Shown here piece after piece: positions 1 to 12,617 of a DNA stretch of 64,000 nucleotides. The notes below the pieces were generated by a model. That model searched no databases. It saw nothing but the letters and a program-made list of their open reading frames with translations, and was not told the origin of the DNA. Numbering within the stretch: the stretch's first letter is position 1; each line of letters begins with the position of its first letter. The stretch is from Gossypium raimondii (Eukaryota; Streptophyta; Magnoliopsida; Malvales; Malvaceae), in contig NC_068566.1 in NCBI RefSeq assembly GCF_025698545.1, forward strand, positions 44,309,192 to 44,373,191. The letters are read 5' to 3'. A program made the translations under genes and the position numbers.

Positions 1-2204
1 CCTTTGTCTAGTGTTAGCCTGGGGGTTCTTTCTTTCTAGTTGTCGCATTGATTGAATTTGCCTCAATGTTTTATAGAGGCAAGTGGATTAACTCCAAATT
101 GCTTGCTGCTAAGGTAGGTTGATAATTTCAGGTGAGTGCGGCTCTTTCAAACCACACATTTACCTTTGGTAGTTAACCCTTAGTGGGGGACTTGATTTTG
201 TTTCCTGTCTGCTCATCATGTTGGAACAAGCTTGTTATTTATATGCATGCATGGGTATCTTTTATATCGAAAACGTGCTTGATCTAAAAGATGATGGGAC
301 TTAGTATCCCATGCTGGAAACTAGGTGTTATTAGTGACAATCTCAAGCTCATTAATCTATTGGACATAATGTGACCTAAACTATGTCAACATATTAAGTC
401 TCTATGCCTTAATGTTGGCAAATTAGCTTGGTTTGGGCTTTAATTTTTTCTCATGTTGCCAGTGTCGTCAAGGCGTGCGCCTTAGAATTTTTCAACAAAA
501 AACGCCTTAGACACCTCCAGGCAAGGTCCATTTGATCAGGTGCACGCCTGATGCTCCTAGACATGCCTTCTTGTAAGGCTACAGGCATAATTTTCTCATT
601 TTATATACCTGTAATGGTAAGAAATGGTCATCTCAAACTCCTCAATATTTGAGCATTCAACATCATGGACCATAAAAGAAATAATGCATATTTTCTTATA
701 AAGAAATTGCATGTTTCATGGATAAACTAGACCGCACTTTAGAGACTGTAGATCTAAGCTTTATTATACAGACACAAATGACTTCCAAAAACTCGTACAC
801 ATACATGAGGGTTGTGCTTTGTGCCAAAGGCAATACAAGGGCTCCAGCACCTAGAGTGCATCTTTGGCCCTAATTAAAAACTAGTTAATAGCTTGTACAT
901 AGTTGATTTGCTAAATAAAAAGTTGGGAATGATGAGTGGTTGAAATGGCATTGGATGATTGAATACACGCTTGGTGGTGGCAGCTGTGGTATTGGTGAAG
1001 TATTTGAAATGCAGAACAATGTCTGAAGGGGGTTTCGTTGTAGCTTTGAGCTTAGGATATGCGAGCAACTTTGTGATGCTGCATCATGATGTTTGATAGT
1101 TTTAGTACCGATGGTGGTCGTCAAGGATATTCTTAAGTGTTCTGCCTAGAATAATGTCTTAAATCTTTATGCATTTAGCTCCACTGTTTATTTTGTGAAT
1201 GTTATCAATGGGATTTCTTCTGCTTTTTAAATAATGGAGACACATGTATTTCAAATGCACTAATTAAATAATTCGACTGATTTGGTATTTCTTTGTTTAA
1301 ATTAAAACTTAAATGTGAAGGTTGTGGATTTAATTTTGTACTCTACTTAGGGTTTTTAGTTGTATTTTATCAATTCTAAAAAATGTTCTGATATTTTATT
1401 AAGTTATTTTCAAAATTTTATGCGGTAAAATTATTATTATATGATATGTAATATTAGTTTTCTATTTTACGTATAATTCACCAAATTTGTGTAATGATTA
1501 AAATTTAAAATTTATAAAGTATTGAGAGTTACTATGATCTAATTGGTGAATTAAATTTATAAAGTAGTTGGATATTAATATAAGATTAAAGTATAAAGAT
1601 TCAATTAATAATTTTTGCAAATTAACAGTAGGATTTAACCTAAATTAAATTGATATATTTGTGAGTGCTTAATGAATGTGTTATGGAATGCGTAATTGTG
1701 CGTTTTCACAAATAATAAATAAATTATAATTGAACATATTTTAAATAATTAATTATATAAAAATGGGACAAAATAAAAATATAAAAAACGTGTATGATTG
1801 GTATACAATAAATGAGCTTTCAACTAGATTTAGATTCTCCGGTGTTGTAAGTCTTCCTAGTGCTCTTTTAATGATGTCCTCAAAATTTCGTGATTAATTA
1901 GTATGACAAAGAATTTATAAAGATAAAAATCAAATATAAAATAATTTAACACCTTTTCATCCAATTAGATTGTTAGGTTCTTACCATATATTATTATATG
2001 TTTATTTCTCGAGCAATATACAATATAATATGTTATATAATTATTTTCGGGTCTTACATGAGCTTACGAAAGTTTTATTGCTAACCCGAGGTTCAATTAT
2101 GACTAATTTATAATGTTTTCAAAATTTCGGGTTGACGTTTCGACTTCTAGGGTTCCTTGTCGTATTTTTTATAGAGGAGGGTAAGGTAAAGAGGTTATCG
2201 ACGG
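1..2204. other. Intergenic DNA, no gene recognised
   Basis: No supportable coding exon. The first 1.2 kb is less AT-rich than what follows and could be an intron or 3' region of a gene lying to the left, but I see no conserved protein segment on either strand. Around 460-560 there are short inverted motifs of the kind seen in worn hAT-type repeats. From 1,250 on the DNA is very AT-rich and featureless. Confidence 0.5.
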
Positions 2205-2210
2205 TTCTTG

Positions 2211-4002
2211 TAGGTCAAGTTTATCTAAATAGTCACATGTTTACTTATGTTCTTATTTTGATCGCTCATTTAAAAATTTTGTTTTTTCAGTAGTTGTTGT
2301 TAGATAAGTTGTCAATTTTAGTCATTCTACTGATAAATACCTTTGGTCTCCAAACAAAACGTTAACGTGACATTCTATGGATTGGTATAATAACAAATTT
2401 AGCCCCATATTTTATCAATTTGATCCTAATTTTAAAAATTCAACCAAATTTACACACAAAATTTGCACATATTGTCCATTTAATCTAAATTCTAAAATTT
2501 ATAATTTTAAAACTTGATAAAATATATAATTTATTGTAATGACATAAAATGGAAATTAATTTATTATAACGTTTAAAGAAGTAACTTTCAATGGAAACTA
2601 AAATGCATGACATTACTTCCAAATTAAAGAATAATATTTGAATTAATCTTTTATATCGTAGCCAATCACACAATTTTTTATCAAATTACTCAAGAAAAAT
2701 AAGTAAAATTGATATTAGGCCTAATCTTACTTACAACAAAACTTCTTCCTAACAGAGTTTCTAACCAATCATTCACCTTTTATATCATAACCACATTTTA
2801 AAATAAAAAATCTAAACACAAAAGCACTTCTTTCTAGCTTTTGCGGGAAGTGCTTTTGGAATCCAATCATATTTTTAATCTGTATTTATAAACCAATGTA
2901 TTTTATCTAATATTTATATTAGATATAATTTTTATTAAAATCTATTTCAAATATATTAATTATATATTTAAATTCGTAACGGTATTTTAATATTTAAAAT
3001 ATAATTTAAATATTTAAATTGAATTTATAAATAATTAATATTAATTATTTAAAATATTCAAAATTTATATTTCGTATATCAAAATATTAATAATAAATTG
3101 AAATAAAGTGTTTTTTTATATTTCATTGAGATATTGTGATATTACAAATTTAAATAATACTTAAATGCTTTTTTAGTTTAGTATATCATGTCTAAAATGA
3201 CATTTTATTTTTTAAAATATTTTTTGAGAGCAATGCTAAATACTTAATTTTAAATCAAATTTTTAAAAGCAATGCTAAACTAACTGTTAGAATTTCAAAT
3301 TTTTTCTGTCTTTTTGGGTTTTCATTTTTATATTTATTATCATATAAAATTATATGAAAAATTATTTGATACACTGCCAGTGGTGCTTTAGACTCCACAA
3401 GTAGTGTTAGAGGTTGATAAGTGTCCTATAAAGGCATTGTAAACTATAAAAAAAATATATCTTAAAAAAAGAGACATGATGATTTTTTTAAGTCTGCTTG
3501 TGGAATACAAAAAATACATTGTCAATGTACCAAATATTAACCCAAATTAATATTTGTTATTTGTTACCAAATAATTTATTTAACTAAGTATTTTAATAAA
3601 ATTTCATTTATAAATTAGATATTTTTATATTTACTATCAAATTAATTTTTTAATAAGGTATTTTAATAAATACTGTATTTTTATATGTTTTTAATTTAAA
3701 TATTATGTATTTTTATAATAATTTTTATTTTTTAAGTTTTAAAGTTATATTTTTATTTTTATTTTTAGAACCGTATCAAATTTACAAAAATATGCAAATG
3801 TTGTGGATAAAATTTGTAATTATACCAATCAAAAGGTCATCATGTAAGTATTCCATCTGGTGACCATATGTGTTTAATAGTAAAGTGACTAAAATTGACA
3901 ACTTATCTAACGAGAGTGACTAAAATAATAAATTTTTGAAATGCGTGACCAAAATAGGAACACAAGTAAACTTAAGTGACTATCTAAGTAATTTACCCAA
4001 AG
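2211..4002. repeat. Non-coding element with long terminal inverted repeats
   Basis: About 165 bases at 2,211-2,375 are an imperfect reverse complement of 3,840-4,002. Both arms share the stretch TAGATAAGTTGTCAATTTTA and the outer motif TAGTCAC. The outer ends resemble AGGTCAAGTTT on one side and AATTTACCC on the other, as in the Mutator-like MITE found at 15,364. The 1.5 kb between the arms is AT-rich and codes for nothing I recognise. No target duplication could be matched, so the exact ends are uncertain. Probably a non-autonomous DNA transposon of the foldback or Mutator-like kind. Confidence 0.6.
3361..3543. repeat. Short MITE-like repeat, first of two copies
   Basis: The ends are inverted: ATTTGATACACTGCCAGTG at the left and a reverse complement of ATTTGGTACATTGACAATG at the right. 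The interior (GATAAGTGTCCTATAAAGGCATTGTAAA, given in part) is clearly related to 22,148-22,320 in this window. It sits inside the larger element at 2,211-4,002. No coding capacity. Confidence 0.6.
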
Positions 4003-4527
4003 AAAAAAATTATCTTTGTATTCTTTATGTATTTGAATTTAGTTCTCTTATTTATACTTAAAGAATTGAGTTTTAATTTTGTATTTAAAATTTAAGTACA
4101 ATTGTTAACAATAATAACATTCTTTCATTAAATTCATGGATAAAATTTTTTTGTTATATAACTATCAAATAAATATTTTTATTTTAAAAATATGACATTG
4201 GTGAATTTAATAAAGGGCAAACAACACCACAAGTTACTTAACTATGAGCCATTTTCTTATGTGGTCATCAAATTATGAAAATTTTTAATTTAATCATTGA
4301 ATTATGGATTTATTTCTTTTTTGGTCGCCTAACTAATCAAGATTGTTTTTTTTTGTCCATTTCTGTTAATTGCACTAATGAGAGGGTGATGTGACCATTA
4401 AAAAATCAGTATAATAACAAAATTAGCCATCAATTTTTACACATTATATCGATTTAGTCCTAATTTTTAAAATTAACCCTCAAAATTTACTACATTCCTC
4501 TTTTGCTTCCTCTATTGCCACTACCAT
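4003..4527. other. AT-rich repeat debris before the LINE
   Basis: No gene. From about 4,213 there is a stretch (GGGCAAACAACACCACAAG, followed by repeated phrases of the type seen at the ends of the Mutator-like MITEs) that looks like one end of another MITE. The other end is missing, probably lost where it joins the truncated LINE. Confidence 0.45.
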
Positions 4528-4528
4528 C

Positions 4529-5373
4529 GTGGCACGATTTCTCTACAATTTTGCCACAAATATCGTTGTTCTTTATAAAATTGCCACTAAGCTCATAGTG
4601 AATAGACTTAAGGTGGTTATGCCAAGATTGATAGTTAGCTTTGTTTCTGGGAGAAACATCACTGGTAATATCATTATTGTCCAAGAAGTGATCTACTTGA
4701 TGAAAAACTGTGAAGGTAATAAGTGTTGGATGACTATTAAAGTTGGCTTGAAGAAAGCCTATGACAGACTTAGATGGAATTTTCTGAAAGATTCTCTCTT
4801 TGATGTTGGTATTCCAATTGATATGGTGCAAACTATTATGCCCTGTGTCTTTACTGTCAATATGAAAATCTTCTGGGATGAATGCTTAATTGATGAATTT
4901 ACTTCGTCCGTGGCATTCAATAAAGGGGCCTCATCTCACCGTACCTCTTTGTTATTGGTATGAAATGATTAGGCCAAAACATTTATAACTCAGTGGAATG
5001 TAATTAATTGTATCTGATTAAACTTGCAAGGAATAATCCCTCCATTTCTCGTCTTTTTTTCATTGATGATGTTGTTTTTTTATAGCAGATTTAGGCCAAG
5101 CTCATGTGGTGAACAATATTATGGAATAGTATAGCCAGACTTCAGGCTCTAAAGTAAGTTGTTTTAAAACAAAGACATATTTCTCGACTATTGTGAAGGA
5201 GGACAAAGTTCACACTATTTGTAGTGTCCTTAATTGCAAATTGAGTTGATGACCTGGACACGTATTTAGGGGTTACATTAATCCATAAAAGTTACCAAAA
5301 GCACTTTTCAATTTATTATTGAAAAGGTCCACAATTGGTTGAGCGATTGGAATGTGAACTTACTTTCGATGGC
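4529..5373 (+). mobile_element. LINE (non-LTR retrotransposon), 5' part: reverse transcriptase
   Basis: This is the upstream half of a 5'-truncated plant L1-type LINE. The translation from 4,529 shows reverse transcriptase motifs: LYKIATKLIVNRLK, SFVSGRNIT, MTIKVGLKKAYDRLRW (the block holding the first catalytic Asp in active copies, here altered from the usual VDLEKAYDR) and, further on near 5,060, an IDDVVF segment equivalent to FADDV. The frame is interrupted by a frameshift and stops after about 4,960, so it is a dead copy. The last recognisable piece before the interruption is the WNVNLLSMAG segment around 5,348-5,375. The element resumes at 12,618 beyond a copia insertion. Confidence 0.88.
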
Positions 5374-5378
5374 GGGGA

Positions 5379-5584
5379 TGCTAGAGTAATTAATGAAGTT
5401 GTTAAAACTGTTGTTAAAACTGTAACTAGTTAGTTATAGTTAGGCGGTTGGTTAAGTCATCAGTTAGTCTATGTTGTTGTATAAATGCATGAGGAGTCGG
5501 TATGCAAAAATCAATCAATAGAAAATATTCACTTATTGAATAATTCATTCTCAGATACTCTTAGTTTCTTGGTGTAATCTAACA
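5379..5584 (+). repeat. 5' LTR of the copia element
   Basis: 206 bases starting TGCTAGAG and ending AATCTAACA, followed directly by the primer-binding site. It matches 12,422-12,617 throughout, apart from a short internal duplication that makes it about ten bases longer. Confidence 0.95.
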
Positions 5585-6823
5585 TGGTATTAGATGTAGT
5601 TTCTTTCCAGGCGTTTTTTTTTAAGATTTCTGGTTGTTTATGGATCCTCCATCTAGTCCATCTGCTGTGCAGTCTACTTCAACAATGATGGCCTCCAATG
5701 CTACTGAAGGAGTTGTTGACAGTCGATTCTTTTGTACAAAGAAGATTAATATTCTTCTTGATGATAATAACTATCTGTTATGGCGACAATAGGTGCTCTT
5801 GGCAGTCAAAACGTATAAGTTTCAAAGCTACTTGGACTCCTAAACAGACCCCCCCACTCAGTTTGTTTCCGATGGTAATGGTGGCCTTCACGAGAATCCA
5901 GAGTTTACATGCTTCGAACAACAAGATAGTACTCTTGCGTCGTGGTTATTGTCTTCAGTTAGTGAAGTGGTTCTTCCCCACCTTATCGCCTTATCGGCAT
6001 GGATACCAGAGCTCAAATCTGGAATGCAATTGTAACCTTGTATGACAGTAAAACTACTTCTAAGTTGATGTTCTATCGGAGGGCCTTGCACTCTCAACGC
6101 AAGGGTGAATTGAGCATGAAAGAGTTTTTAATGAAGATTAAAGGCTGTTGTGATAACCTTGCTAGTTGCGGTGAAGTTATCAGTGAACATGAGCATGTTA
6201 CTGCGATTCTCAATGGTCTTTCTCATGTTACTGCGATTCTCAATGGTCTTTCTCTCGAATATGAATCTGTGATTACCATTATTACAGCGAGTCAAGTACT
6301 ATACACTGTACAAGGTGTAACTACCATGCTTCTTGATGCTGAAGCTCGGCAGTAGGTTGTGATTTGTGAAGCACCAAGCTCTGCTAACATGGTTCCTCAT
6401 CAACCATCCAATCGTATTGTTCATAATTATTCTATGCCTGCCTATCATTCGTCTTCCGCAGCTCGAGGTCATGGGCGAGGACGCTATTCTGCCTCGCGGA
6501 TTCAATGTCAATTGTGTGGGAAAGCTGGTCATCTTGTTGATCGTTGCTATTACCGTTTTGATTCTTCCTACAAAAGCTCCAACTACAGGCCTCTTCCACA
6601 AGCAAATGTTTGCATGGTTGGCACCGGACCTACTATTGCGCCTTAGTTTTCCTCTTCTCGGCCAAATGCTTCATCGTGTCTACCAGGTTGGTTTTTCCCA
6701 ACTCATTCACCATCTATCTTGCCTAATCAATTTGTTTGGAGTTCTCCACAATAGGTCAGTGTGTCTTCCTCTGGTACATCACCGCCTTACGCGTATGTTG
6801 CAACTCCGAAACAGTGGCTGATA

Positions 6824-9233
6824 TGTAACACCCCTTACCCGTATTCGACACCGAAATAGGGTACGAGGCATTACCGGAGTTTACTAATTAATTTTTAGAC
6901 ATTTCATTTTTATCTAACATTCATATTTATAACCAATCAAAATCAAAACATTAATGAGCTAACGTTAACCAAATTAAATTATACACGCCATAATAACCAG
7001 AATCAAATCATCCAAAATTACCGATAGAACCAATGGATAATGTGATATATCTCCAACAAGCTTCCGATAATCATTTCATAGCATCTAATAACTATACATA
7101 TTACCAATAATAATTCAGGTTCAATATAAAACACACATATATATAATATTCATTATCAAATAGCATTCACTTCAATTGAAATTAAACAAAATATAGTTCA
7201 TACGAACTTACAAAGCTAAATTGCGAAAATACCAAAATTTAGGAACATTTTAGAAATTTTCTATTTTCTCAATTTCCACCCAATCTTGATCTAAATTAAA
7301 ATTTTATTCAATTTACTACTTTAAATAATAAAACAATTCATTTTATACAATTTGGTCACTTTTGACATTTTTACAAATTTACCCTTAAATTTTCACCTTT
7401 GTTCAATTTAGTCCTGAAACATATAAATTGGTCATTTTAAAAAACTCATGCTAGTTGAATAATCATATATTTTCCTCCTCCTCCTCTCCATTCCACATCC
7501 TTAATATATATAACATGCTTATATGTAACATTATCTATAATTTCACATTTACTTATATTCATTCAAAGCTGTCCACTTGAGTCAAAGTCACTAAATTATT
7601 TATATATTGAGCTACATAACTCAAAATTGAGATCCGTTAATTTTATCTAAAACTAGACTAACATATCTTCTTACCATAAAATTTTCAGAATTTTTAGTTT
7701 GGCCAATAAGTACATTTTATTTTTTAAAGTCATCCCTGTTCTGCTGTTTGACAGTTTCGACTCTTCTGCACTAAAAATTAATTATCTCATCGTACGGGAT
7801 TCGGATGATGTTACCATTTATTTATATTAAAAATAGACTCAGTAATGATTTAAAAATATAAATTTAAGGCTCTAATTATTTTTCTCCAATTTTTGATGAT
7901 TTTCCAAAATCAGTACAGGGAACCCGAAATCATTCTGACCTCATCTCACAAAACCTATTATATCTCATAATTTACAATTCCATTGCTTACACCGTTTCTT
8001 TTATAAGAAACTAGACTCAATAATATTTAATTTAATATTTTGTTCATCCTCTAATTAAATTTATACGATTTTTGGTAGATTTTCAAATTCAGACTACTGC
8101 TGCTGTTTCAAAACTATTTTAGTGTAAAATGTTGATAACTAAATTTATAACACTTTCCTTTCCTTTCCTTTCTCTTCAATATTTTCCATCACTTTCTCTT
8201 ATTTCCTTTACTAACATAACAAGAATATAGAACCTTATATAATGAAACTTTACCTTAACATTAATTTCCTACTTTTCAATAATATCAAACTCAAAAGTAT
8301 ATAAAAATCTTGATGTTCTTACCTTATGCCATTGATTTCAATCTTTAACTTGATTTTCTCCCTCCTCCAGCTTCTATTTCTTGAATCTAACTTGATATTC
8401 TAGCTCCCCATAGTCTCCTTGTTATCTTTCTCTCTTGATGGATATGGAAATTCTTTTGATTTCTAAGTGAAAATGGTGGATTTTTGGTGAAAGGACCAAA
8501 TTGTAAAGAAAGCAAAGCTTTCTTTCTTCCCCTCTTCTTCTCACGTTAATGCATGCTAAAATGGTGGGAATGGATGGATGCTTTTCATCCTTCTTTCCAC
8601 ATATATATATATACTAGATAAATTAATAATAATAAAATAATATCATTAAAAAAATTAAATTAAAATATTAATAAACTAATATTTATTTATTTATTAATCT
8701 AAAATATCTCCAACATCATCATTATCTTCTAGATTTCTCTCTCTTCCAATTGACAATTTTGCCCTTAATGATCTTTTAAAATTCCATCCTTGAGTCATTA
8801 CTTAATTTGGTAAAATTGTGATTTAGTCCCTCAAACTTCTTCACCTTTTTCAATTTGATCCTAATCCATCCATTTTTCTTAGTTTCTAGATTATTCCACC
8901 CTTAAAATAATTACACTATTGGTCCTTCAAATTTTTCATATTTACACTTTAACCCCTCAATTTTTGAGTATTTACTCTTGGGTAACAAAACTTTTCTCAC
9001 TTTTGCAATTTAATCCTTTCTTGGATTAATATGTCATAAATATACTTTCCAATGTTGACATAACTCAATTACCCTTTTTATCACTTTATTTCCTTATTTT
9101 ACCATATCAGTATTTTCATGCAACCTTCCTATCATAATGCAACCCATGACATAATTTTAAAATAAAATTTTCTTTATCGAATTTGTGGTCCCGAAACCAC
9201 TGTTCCATCTAGACCCAAAATCGGGCTGTTACA
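6824..9233. mobile_element. Solo LTR, probably Ty3/gypsy, nested in the copia element
   Basis: 2,410 bases starting TGTAACACCCC and ending GGGCTGTTACA, with inverted ends TGTAACA/TGTTACA and a perfect 5-bp target duplication TGATA (6,819-6,823 and 9,234-9,238). It holds no coding sequence, only AT-rich DNA with T-rich and C-rich blocks. That fits a solo LTR left by LTR-LTR recombination, or a non-autonomous element. It splits the copia between its gag and protease regions and must be younger than the copia insertion. The gypsy assignment rests on size and on the TGTAACACCCC type of end. Confidence 0.88.
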
Positions 9234-12200
9234 TGATAACTCTTGGTACCCGGATTTTGGAGCCACACATCATCTTACAAATTCGGCTACTTCGCTTGGT
9301 GACAGTGAGTTATACAAAGGACCAGGTAAGGTGTTTGTAGGTAATGGTTCAACCCTTCCTGTTCTGTCTACTAGGCAGTCATCTTTACTTACCCGTTCTC
9401 CACCATTATACATGTGGTCTTTGTTGCTTGTTCCTGACATTACTAAAAACCTTTTGTCTGTGTCAAAGTTTGCAAAAGATAATCAGGTGATGTTTGAGTT
9501 TTTCCCTACACAGTGCCAAGTCCGTGATTTGAAAACAAGGGAGATTCTTCTTCGAGGTTCGGTGCATCGTGGTTTATATAAGTTTCGTCTCAACAATTCT
9601 GTTGAGGCTGGTGTGTCCTCTAGGCAAGCTCAGTGTCTTACAGCTAGTACAATGCTTTCTCTCAGTGTTTGGCATTCTAGATTAGGGCATCCCTGTCGAG
9701 CTACACTTACAAAGGCTCTTCTATGATGTAATATATAATTTGCTGACAATAATAAATCTGTTGACTGTGTTGCTTGTCACCTGGGAAAAGAACATAAGCT
9801 TCCATTTCCTAAATCGATCACCGCGTATACTTCACCTCTACAATTGGTGGTTGCCGATGTTTAGGGACCAGCACCTGTTGTGTCTAACGATTTTCGTTAT
9901 TATGTCACATTCACTGATGCCTATACACGTTATATGTGGCTTTATTTTTTGAAGAATAAGTCTGATGTTATCAATGTGTTTCCACAGTTTCATCGCCAAG
10001 CTGAAAGAGTACTTGGTACCAAACTTAAAATTTTGCAAACAGATGGGGGAGGGGAGTTTCAGGTGCTGAAAAGTTATTTAGCTCAGCAAGGGATCATGCA
10101 ACGTCTTACCTGTCCTTACACGTCCGCACAAAATGGTCTTGTTGAGCGCAAACACAGACAGATAGTTGAAGCAGGTCTGTCCATGCTAGCTCATACATCC
10201 ATGCCTTTAACATTCTGGAATGAAGCCTTCTGCAGTGCTGTGTATTTGATCAACAGGTTACCCTCTCATCCCTTGGGTGATATCTCACCATATGAGAAAC
10301 TGTTTCAGACACAACCAAATTACTCCTTTCTTCGGACATTTGGTTGCTTATGCTTTCCTAACCTTAGGTCATTTAACAAAACACAGTTGTAGTTTAGGTC
10401 CACTCCCTGTGTATTTCTAGGCTACTCCCCATTACACAAAGGTTACAGATGTCAAGATACTGCTGGTAGACTATATGTTTCCCATCATGTCACATTTTAT
10501 GAGACCACATTTCCATACAAAACTCAACTTCCATCAGTTGTCTCATCTATTCCTGTCCCACAGGTCAGTTCCAAACTCCTTATCTTGTCCTCCAGTCAAG
10601 TTCCCTGTGCCAACTCCTCAGCTATTGCTATTACTAATACTCACCCTACAACACCTGATTCTCAACCTACAACACCTACTTCTCAATTTAACTCTCATAA
10701 TATAACACAAACTATACCTGTTCCATCTACATCACCTAGGTCTTCTACATCTGAGCAACTACAAACTTTTCAACCTGCCCCACTTAACACCCATACCAAG
10801 GTTACCAGGAGTAAAGCTGGGATTTTCAAAAGCATACCTGAGCACAGCACATTGCTCTTCCAGTGATGTTCGTCTTGATATTCATACAGCAATGACCTTT
10901 GAGTGCTGGCAGGCGGCTGTTCACAGTGAGTTACAGGCGTTGGTTCGCAATAATACATGGACCCTTTGCCCTCTACCAGAGAATCGACGAGCAGTCGAGT
11001 GCAAGTGGTTGTTTAAAGTTAAAAAGAAGGCTGATGGATCCATAGACAGGTATAGAGCACATTTGGTAGCGAAAGGGTTCTCTCAACATGCGGGGTTTGA
11101 TTTTCATGACACTTTTAGTCCGGTGGTTCAAGCATCTACCAATCGAACTATACTTGCTCTTGTTGTTATGCAGGGGTGGTCGTTGAGACAAGTTGATGTC
11201 AATAACGCTTTTCTTAATGGCGAGCTCACTGAAGAAATATACATGGAGCAACCCCTTGGTTTTGAAGTCTCGGATACCACTAGCCAGAAGCTTGTGTGCA
11301 GACTGAATAAAGCTCTCTATGGCTTTCGCCAAGCTCTTCGCGCATGGTTTCAAACCCTTAAGTAGTACCTTGTTGCTCAGCTTGGTTTTCGAGCATCCAA
11401 AGCTGATTCTTCATTGTTTATTCTAGTGTCTGCAGGGAATTACTTGCTACTCATGGTCTATGTCGATGATATTGTGCTCACTAGCAGTTCTAATCAAGAT
11501 ATAGGAGATGTGGTGCAACAACTTCACAATAAATTTGTACTTAAGAACATGGGAGATCTCAGCTTCTTCTTAGGAATTGATGTGTAGCGTACATCACAGG
11601 GGATGGTGCTCAGTCAGAAGAAATATATTACTGAGCTCCTTCACAAAACTGGAATGATCGGGGCAGCAGCCATACCCACACCCATAGTGAGCACTCCCAA
11701 GTTAGTTGCTTCAGATTGTAGCTTTTCTATTTCCTGATGTTCATTTATACCGAAGTGTAGTGGGTATGCTTCAATATGTATGCATTACACGTCCTGATCT
11801 GTCATTTTGTGTTAATAAACTTAGCTAGTATATGAATTCCCCAAGTGACACTCATTGGAAAGCAGTCAAACGAGTTTTGAGGTATCTAGTTGGTACCATG
11901 GTCATGGACAGACAGAGCTGATGTGTTACTCTGATGCTGACTGGGCCTCGTTTATTGAAGATCGACATTCTACTTCAGGTTATGTGGTGTACTTAGGATC
12001 AAATCCTGTTGCTTGGTGCTCGAAGAAGCAGACAATGGTATCCAGATCATCTGCTGAAGCAGAGTATCACAACCTAGCCAACTGTGTATTTGAACTGTTA
12101 TGGATTCAACAATTGCTGGATGAAATGGGTATATTCCTGTCTAACTCGCCAATCATTTGGTGTGACAATACCTCTGCAATTTCAGTGGCTGAAAATCCCA

Positions 12201-12421
12201 CACATCATGCCAGGATGAAGCATGTTGAGATAGATCATCATTTTGTTCGTGAAAAAATTCTTGTTGGGCTACTACAAGTCAATTTTGTTCCATCTGATCA
12301 ACAGATTGCTGATGTCCTCACAAAGCCAATTACGCCTAAGCATTTTTCATCTTTTCGACATGCTCTAAAAGTTTTGTCTTTCAGTGAACTTAGTGTTCAA
12401 AAGTCAAACAAGCTAGGGGAA

Positions 12422-12617
12422 TGTTAGAGTAATTAATGAAGTTGTTAAAACTGTTACTAGTCAGTTAATAGTTAGGCGGTTGGTTAAGTCATCAGTTAAT
12501 CTACATTGTTTGTATAAATGCATGAGGAGTCAGTATGCAAAAATCAATCAATAGAAAATATTCACTTCTTGAATAATTCATTCTCAGTTACTCTTAGTTT
12601 TTTGGTGTAATCTAACA
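12422..12617 (+). repeat. 3' LTR of the copia element
   Basis: 196 bases starting TGTTAGAG and ending AATCTAACA. A purine-rich tract (CTAGGGGAA) lies just upstream, as expected for a polypurine tract. The 3' end abuts the second copy of the GGGGA target duplication. Confidence 0.95.

Larger units (their letters stand above)
5379..12617 (+). mobile_element. Ty1/copia LTR retrotransposon, broken, with a nested solo LTR
   Basis: A fossil copia element with LTRs at both ends and a 5-bp target duplication GGGGA (5,374-5,378 and 12,618-12,622). A primer-binding site like that for initiator tRNA-Met (TGGTATTAGA) follows the 5' LTR. Parts in order: gag from about 5,640 with a CCHC zinc knuckle near 6,510-6,560, protease near 9,240-9,290, GAG-pre-integrase to about 9,720, integrase core to about 10,400, reverse transcriptase about 10,890-11,700 and RNase H about 11,900-12,340. 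Order and content are those of Ty1/copia. The copy is broken with several disruptions. About ten substitutions separate the two LTRs over some 195 bases (about 5 percent), so it is probably a few million years old, depending on the rate used. Confidence 0.93.

Noticed and set aside
885-1124. Minus-strand open frame of about 79 residues near the left end
   Set aside because: Low-complexity, no conserved segment, no splice context; not supportable as a gene.
10475-10866. Ser/Thr/Pro-rich open frames
   Set aside because: They are the linker region between integrase and reverse transcriptase of the copia element, not a host gene.
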